From: Bacteroidales bacterium
GTDB lineage: Bacteria; Bacteroidota; Bacteroidia; Bacteroidales; Bacteroidaceae
Reading direction: 5' to 3'
DNA length: 19,893 bases
Assembly: GCA_004558865.1 (NCBI GenBank)
Contig: SFCY01000033.1
Location: 1-19,893 of the forward strand
Below, in pieces: positions 16,371 through 19,893 of this stretch. The notes below the pieces were generated by a model, which was not told where the DNA came from, did not search any database, and saw only the letters and a list, made by a program, of their open reading frames with translations. Position 1 is the stretch's first letter, and every line of letters starts with the position of its first letter. The translations under genes and the position numbers were made by a program.

Positions 16371-16434
16371 GGTTCTATAAATTAGGTCGGGTCGTATTGG
16401 GAACCCAATACGACCCGACCTAATTTTTAGAACC
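16371..16434. terminator. Very long bidirectional hairpin between convergent genes
   Basis: Arms of 31 bases (16371-16401 and 16404-16434) pair with a single mismatch (T16378/T16427) around a two-base AA centre; the core is GTATTGGG/CCCAATAC. It begins five bases after the stop of the PP2C-like gene and lies about 100 bases beyond the nspC stop, so it can terminate both transcripts. The arms are two to three times longer than usual for a terminator. A weaker hairpin, AAATATC/GATATTT (16463-16485), lies closer to nspC. Confidence 0.85.
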
Positions 16435-16532
16435 GACCATAAATTTACCATGAATCCACTGAAAATATCCGCTGTGCCGATATTTGGGGTACTTCATATT
16501 GAACACCCAAATTATGAATTGTGATTTGGTTT

Positions 16533-17699
16533 TCAGTCCATCCTGTTCTTATAATCCTCATAGCCGAACTCGCGGAGGACAACAAGTTCGCCGTCGGGAC
16601 GGGCCAGGACGATGGCGGGATGAGTCACACCGTTGAACATCGTTGTCTTCACCGTAGTGTAGTGGAGCATGTCCTCGAAGATGATGTTCTCCCCCACCTG
16701 CAGCTCATGGTCGAAAGCCCAGCTCTGCATGAAGTCGCCGCTCAGGCAGGAGTTGCCTCCAAGCCGATAGACGTGTGGTTGGTCGCCACAGCTGCCCTCG
16801 TCGACGACACGCGCTCCACGCACGCTCGGATGGTAGGGCATCTCCAGGCAGTCGGGCATGTGACAGGTAAAGCTGACGTTGAGGATGGCAGTCTTGATAC
16901 CGTGGTTCTCCACGATGTCCTGCACTTGGCTCACCAAAGGCCCCGTCTGCCAGCCAAAGGCACTGCCTGGCTCCAGTATCACGTGAAGCCAAGGATAGCG
17001 TTGGTGGAACCTCTGCAACGTGGCCACCAAACGGTCGACGTCATAGTCGCGGCGGGTCATCAGATGGCCGCCACCGAAGTTGATCCATTTCAGTTGCGGA
17101 AACCACCGAGCGAACTTATCCTCGATATGGGCCAGCGTACGCTCAAAGGCATCGCTTCCACTCTCGCAGTGGCAATGGACATGGAAGCCCGAGATGTCGG
17201 CCGGCAACTGCTCGGGCAGACTCGCCGCCAAGACTCCGAAGCGCGAGCCTGGCGCACAAGGATTGTAGAGCAGGGTCTGAATCTCACTGTATTCAGGGTT
17301 GACTCGCAGCCCCATCAGCAACTTGCCGTTGGCCCTTGAGGCTCTCTCGTGGAAGCGAGCATACTGGCTGATAGAATTGAATATGAGATGCGACGAGCAA
17401 CGGGCTGTCTCGTCAATCTCATAATCCGTATAGGCAGGGGAGAAAGTATGGGCAGGAGCCCCAAACTCCTCTTTTCCCAACCGCGCCTCATAGAGCGAGC
17501 TTGCCGTTGTGGCGCCAATATACTCACGCAGGATGGGGAAAGTGCGCCACAAGGCGTATGCCTTGAAGGCCATGATGATTTCCACGTCGGCGCGGCGCGC
17601 CACACCACTGATGATTTCCAAGTTGTTTCTCAGCCGCTGTTCCTCAAGCACATACATGGGGCGGTTGACACCCTCAAATGTCTTCAAATTCACTTTCAT
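16533..17699 (-). CDS. nspC: Carboxynorspermidine decarboxylase
   Basis: A 388-residue fold-type III PLP decarboxylase. NspC decarboxylates carboxynorspermidine or carboxyspermidine to norspermidine or spermidine, the last step of the alternative polyamine route used in Bacteroidales and Vibrio. Visible are the PLP lysine in IIMAFKAYALW (K46), HVHCHCES, the phosphate-binding NFGGGH, EPGSAFGW, the substrate-binding CHMPDCLEMPYHP, and the C-terminal active-site region YRLGGNSCLSGD. Length and order match the family. The partner dehydrogenase is not in this window. The ATG at 17699 lies only four bases from a -7-like box, so the transcript may have almost no leader; the next in-frame ATG (residue 15) would cut into the conserved MYVLEEQRL strand and is less likely. 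Confidence 0.94.
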   Translation of the reverse strand: MKVNLKTFEGVNRPMYVLEEQRLRNNLEIISGVARRADVEIIMAFKAYALWRTFPILREYIGATTASSLYEARLGKEEFGAPAHTFSPAYTDYEIDETARCSSHLIFNSISQYARFHERASRANGKLLMGLRVNPEYSEIQTLLYNPCAPGSRFGVLAASLPEQLPADISGFHVHCHCESGSDAFERTLAHIEDKFARWFPQLKWINFGGGHLMTRRDYDVDRLVATLQRFHQRYPWLHVILEPGSAFGWQTGPLVSQVQDIVENHGIKTAILNVSFTCHMPDCLEMPYHPSVRGARVVDEGSCGDQPHVYRLGGNSCLSGDFMQSWAFDHELQVGENIIFEDMLHYTTVKTTMFNGVTHPAIVLARPDGELVVLREFGYEDYKNRMD

Positions 17700-17703
17700 G
17701 CCA

Positions 17704-17711
17704 CAAAGATA
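17704..17711 (-). promoter_or_regulatory. -7 promoter box immediately upstream of nspC
   Basis: On the minus strand this reads TATCTTTG, a full TAnnTTTG match, ending four bases before the ATG. No good -33 TTTG is seen. Transcription would begin at or within the start codon. Confidence 0.5.
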
Positions 17712-17784
17712 GCCTTTTTAATCCACAATCCATCATCCATCAATCATTATTTTGTTGCTCCCAAACCCCATTCCCTGGCTTCGG

Positions 17785-17849
17785 TCTCCCTCCCTCTCTC
17801 TCTTTGCCTTGCGTCCCTCCACCAGTCTCCCCCACTCCCCCCTCTCGCC
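17785..17849. other. Pyrimidine-rich tract (purine-rich on the nspC strand)
   Basis: About 65 bases that are nearly all C and T on the plus strand, including an unbroken run of 21 pyrimidines at 17785-17805 and C-runs of five to six around 17829-17842. The minus strand therefore has G-runs of 6, 5 and 3, which could form G-quadruplex-like structure. It lies in the 275-base gap between nspC and yggS, upstream of nspC. No gene is seen in that gap. Confidence 0.55.
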
Positions 17850-17906
17850 GACGTGCGTCAGGATGCAGCTTGATGTTAGCCCGTTGGATTGGAATTCGGA
17901 AGAAGC

Positions 17907-17944
17907 AAAACGCCTCCAAGCAAACCTCAAGTTGCTTGAAGGCG
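17907..17944 (-). terminator. Rho-independent terminator of yggS
   Basis: On the minus strand, CGCCTTCAAGCA (17944-17933) pairs with TGCTTGGAGGCG (17922-17911) over 12 bp, including one U-G wobble, with a 10-base loop. TTTTGCTTCTT follows directly. It starts about 30 bases after the yggS stop codon. Confidence 0.85.
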
Positions 17945-17974
17945 GTATCCAATGCAAATGACGCAGGAAACGAA

Positions 17975-18652
17975 TCAATACACGCGCGGCCCGAAGATTC
18001 TCGTTCCCACGCGCACCATGGTGGAGCCGTGTCTGACGGCAATCTGATAGTCGTGGCTCATGCCCCACGAGCGTTCCTTGAACGTAGGGTCGTCAGCAAA
18101 ATACCGGGCCTTGACCTCATCGAAGAAGTCCTTGGCCGTGTCAAACTCTGAGGCAATCTGCTGCTCGTCGTCCACATTGGACGCCATCATCATGAGACCT
18201 GCGATGTGCACATGCTTCAGATTGCGCCACTCGCCCTCCTCCAACAGATTCCGGCAAGCGTCCAGCGTGAGTCCGTATTTGGTTTCCTCCTCTGCGATGT
18301 GGAGTTCCAGCAGCACGTCGATGACCCGCTCGTGCTTGGCAGCCTGCTTGTCAATCTCCTTCAATAGTTTCATCGAGTCGACGGCCTCTATCATGCTGAT
18401 ATAGGGAGCGATGTACTTCACCTTGTTGGTTTGCAGATGGCCAATGAAGTGCCATTCGATGTCCTTGGGAAGCGACTCCACCTTGCGGGCAAGCTCCTGC
18501 TCATGGCTCTCGCCGAAAACGCGCTGTCCCTCGCGATAGGCGACCTCGATATACTCATTGGGGTGGAACTTACTGATTGCAACAAGACGCACACCACTTG
18601 GAAGCGTGTCCACCACCTCGTGCAAGTTTTTCGCTACATCTTCTACATTCAT
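17975..18652 (-). CDS. yggS: YggS/PLPBP-family pyridoxal phosphate homeostasis protein
   Basis: A 225-residue single-domain protein of the alanine-racemase N-terminal-like family (YggS, PROSC/PLPBP). It binds PLP without a known enzymatic reaction and in other organisms keeps free PLP and amino-acid pools in balance. Signatures are LVAISKFHP with the PLP lysine K28, VFGESHEQE (family FGENxxQE), WHFIGHLQTNK, GLMMMAS, SWGMSHDY, and the phosphate-binding VRHGSTMVRVGTRIFG at the C-terminus. Length is normal. It lies 51 bases downstream of the DUF4494 gene on the same strand with no promoter in between, so the two are probably co-transcribed; its own terminator follows. Confidence 0.94.
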   Translation of the reverse strand: MNVEDVAKNLHEVVDTLPSGVRLVAISKFHPNEYIEVAYREGQRVFGESHEQELARKVESLPKDIEWHFIGHLQTNKVKYIAPYISMIEAVDSMKLLKEIDKQAAKHERVIDVLLELHIAEEETKYGLTLDACRNLLEEGEWRNLKHVHIAGLMMMASNVDDEQQIASEFDTAKDFFDEVKARYFADDPTFKERSWGMSHDYQIAVRHGSTMVRVGTRIFGPRVY

Positions 18653-18703
18653 AATCCTAAGACTTATAGATTGGCATTCGCATCCCTCTGTCTTGGCAGC
18701 TTC

Positions 18704-19210
18704 CTACTCGGCCTTGGGCTGTTCCTCGTACTCAGGCTTGTCGTCGGGCTGCTCCTTCTTGGGCTGCGCGTTATGTTCAAACACGTCCATGATCATCGTC
18801 TCGGCAACGCTGGCGATGGCATAGTCGTTCATGGTGGTGCCCATCACCTCACCGATATGCTTCACAGCTCCTTCGAGGGTCCCTGCCTGAACGAGGTAGT
18901 TCACGTTGGAGCGTTTCTCCTTCTCCGTCTTCTCGTCGATGGTGATAAACTGCAGTTTTGTCTTGAACCACTTGTCGTCGCTTTCCATATCAGAGAAGAA
19001 AATCTCATGATAGGGGGCCGGCTTGATGTCGGTGATTTTGAAGTCGCCGCTGATATACGACGACATTTCCTCTATGATGGAGCTTTCGGCCTCAGTGAAG
19101 CTGAGCGCGTCGACAACGTATTGCTCAGTGACTTTCTTCTGTGTGCCGTCCTCTTGGGTCTTGTCGTAACGAATCTTGGTTTCAAACCAATCTGATGTTC
19201 TTGATCTCAT
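18704..19210 (-). CDS. DUF4494 domain-containing protein
   Basis: A 168-residue protein whose main domain (about 1-140) matches the DUF4494 style I know from Bacteroidales: it opens MRSRTSDWFETKIRYDK and continues with VVDALSFTEAE and FFSDMESDDKWFKTKL. The function is unknown. It is soluble, with an alpha/beta repeat-like layout in which two similar halves both begin with W-F-x-T/K-K, and a charged P/E/K-rich tail. The ATG at 19210 is chosen over a much longer upstream extension because the extension runs through the promoter and the 22-bp repeats. It heads a probable two-gene transcript with yggS. Confidence 0.85.
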   Translation of the reverse strand: MRSRTSDWFETKIRYDKTQEDGTQKKVTEQYVVDALSFTEAESSIIEEMSSYISGDFKITDIKPAPYHEIFFSDMESDDKWFKTKLQFITIDEKTEKEKRSNVNYLVQAGTLEGAVKHIGEVMGTTMNDYAIASVAETMIMDVFEHNAQPKKEQPDDKPEYEEQPKAE

Positions 19211-19237
19211 TTTTTCGATATTTTTGTCTTTTCGCTG

Positions 19238-19268
19238 CAAAGGTAGTGCAAATCGGGCGAAGAACAAA
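19238..19268 (-). promoter_or_regulatory. Promoter of the DUF4494-yggS unit
   Basis: On the minus strand, TTTG (19268-19265), 19 bases, then TACCTTTG (19245-19238): a full consensus match, about 28 bases upstream of the ATG at 19210. The predicted leader is short and T/A-rich. Confidence 0.85.
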
Positions 19269-19355
19269 ATAAGCCCGCTTATTTTTTCTTCCGTGATGCC
19301 TCCTACCTTATCCGAAAGTAGTGCTAACCGACGAAGAACAACGCAAGTCCGCTCT
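19242..19355. repeat. Direct repeat: promoter segment and a degraded second copy
   Basis: The segment 19242-19281 (GTAGTGCAAATCGGGCGAAG and following bases) recurs at 19317-19355 (GTAGTGCTAACCGACGAAGA and following bases). The copies align with one gap and about 80% identity by eye. In the second copy the -7 box has become TACTTTCG and the -33 TTTG has become GTTG on the minus strand, so only the first copy looks like a working promoter. Confidence 0.6.
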
Positions 19356-19387
19356 TCAAAGTCTTCATGAAGCGTCGGACAACATTT

Positions 19388-19475
19388 GTGACAGTTGGCA
19401 CGATAGTCCGTGACAACTGAAACGATAGTCCGCGACAACTGACACGATAGTCTGCGACAACTGACACAGAAGAGA
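19388..19475. repeat. 22-bp imperfect tandem repeat array (right)
   Basis: Four units with an exact 22-base period start at 19388, 19410, 19432 and 19454, each beginning GYGACARYTG (Y = C or T, R = A or G). The first three continue with a variant of ACACGATAGTCC; the fourth diverges after the core. Period, core and orientation match the array at 14-79. There are no spacers between units. Confidence 0.82.
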
Positions 19476-19594
19476 AGTGAATGGTCTTCGCATGTAGTTT
19501 GCTTATTAGGATGTTCAATATGGTGTACCAGAAAATATCGTCGCACCCGACAAATCCAGTGCATTTTAGTTTTTAAAACAAAAACCAAGAAAAC

Positions 19595-19732
19595 CCTTTG
19601 TATCAGCGTCATCAAGGCCCAAAGCTTTTTGCCGTTTGCGGGGTGAAGGCTTGTGAGAGGCTTCGCCTCTAACCGCCTTCACCCCGCAAACGGCAAACCC
19701 TCCTCTGTCGGATGATGACGCTGACACAAAGG
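19595..19732. repeat. Nested composite inverted repeat
   Basis: Three nested stems share one centre. The outer arms, 19595-19614 and 19713-19732, pair over 20 bases with one mismatch. The middle arms, 19628-19650 and 19675-19697, pair perfectly over 23 bases (core TTTGCGGGGTGAAGGC). The inner AGAGGC/GCCTCT closes on TTC. The layout suggests a small mobile repeat (MITE- or REP-like) or a structured RNA. A minus-strand frame through it (19566-19883) is not a credible gene. Confidence 0.8.
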
Positions 19733-19739
19733 AAAACCT

Positions 19740-19860
19740 TGAAAACAGGCTATCACGGCGTGGGATCCGCTGCCCGTGAGGTCCGCTGCCCTCAGCGGAC
19801 AAGTAAGCCTTATAGGTTTTGTAGGTTTGTAGGGACAGGGGCCGCGCCAGCCTGTTTTCA
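19740..19860. repeat. Second inverted repeat with internal hairpin
   Basis: Perfect 12-bp arms, TGAAAACAGGCT (19740-19751) and AGCCTGTTTTCA (19849-19860), enclose a perfect 8-bp hairpin, GTCCGCTG/CAGCGGAC (19781-19800), plus a directly repeated CCGCTGCCC. Short repeats of TATAGGTTTTGTAGGTTTGT type follow. The element begins eight bases after the preceding nested repeat, and the two may be one unit. Nothing coding is seen to the window end. Confidence 0.65.
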
Positions 19861-19893
19861 TGGTTTTTCTTGCTGTGATGCAAGCCTGAGGCA

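Noticed and set aside
19388..19475. CRISPR array
   Set aside because: Units are contiguous 22-mers with no unique spacers and imperfect repeats, and no cas gene is present.
19211..19615. N-terminal extension of the DUF4494 protein
   Set aside because: The extension reads through the promoter, its degraded copy and the 22-bp repeats. The ATG at 19210 gives the normal family start.
19566..19883. Possible 105-residue minus-strand protein at the right edge
   Set aside because: It is read through nested inverted and tandem repeats, which account for its apparent open frame.
1..19893. tRNA, rRNA or known riboswitch
   Set aside because: I looked in each intergenic stretch and saw no cloverleaf with a CCA-side T-arm pattern, no rRNA segment and no riboswitch core that I recognise. 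A covariance-model scan would settle it.

Overview
The window looks like chromosomal DNA of a Bacteroidales bacterium, most likely Prevotellaceae. Several genes are preceded by the Bacteroidetes promoter pattern, TTTG then about 19 bases then TAnnTTTG, and lack purine-rich Shine-Dalgarno sites. The protein set also fits: a long PPi-dependent phosphofructokinase, a DUF4494 protein, NspC, a YgiQ radical SAM protein and a golvesin-domain amidase. Assignment to family level is inference from recognised protein style, not from a search.

Layout. Bases 1-388 hold a 22-bp tandem repeat and a decayed IS3-type transposase tail. Then, on the + strand, come a PLP aminotransferase (389-1594), a LolC/E-like permease (1851-3101) and two tandem AMP-forming acyl-CoA ligases (3261-6605) under a clear promoter with a candidate operator. 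On the - strand, pfp (7631-9271) is followed 22 bp later by a membrane-anchored GH25 lysozyme (6760-7608). A divergent promoter region (9272-9459) starts a tight six-gene + strand operon (9460-16366): a small protein, an acyltransferase, a secreted amidase with a golvesin domain, a second small protein, YgiQ, and a PP2C-like protein. It ends at a very long hairpin shared with the convergent nspC (16533-17699, -). Beyond that are yggS (17975-18652, -) and a DUF4494 gene (18704-19210, -), which share a promoter. The last 680 bases are repeat-rich non-coding DNA, with a second 22-bp tandem array and nested inverted repeats.

How the genes fit together. Much of the content concerns the cell envelope and lipids: two fatty-acid activating enzymes, a lysophosphatidate-acyltransferase-like protein, a lipoprotein-export-type permease, a GH25 muramidase and an amidase. 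The rest is central metabolism (PPi-PFK), polyamine synthesis (NspC) and PLP homeostasis (YggS). I see no defence system, phage, CRISPR array, tRNA or rRNA. The most unusual signals are the matching 22-bp arrays at both ends, the amidase with an inserted domain, the divergent PP2C-like protein overlapping ygiQ by 74 bp, the possible operator on the ligase promoter, and several very long inverted repeats.
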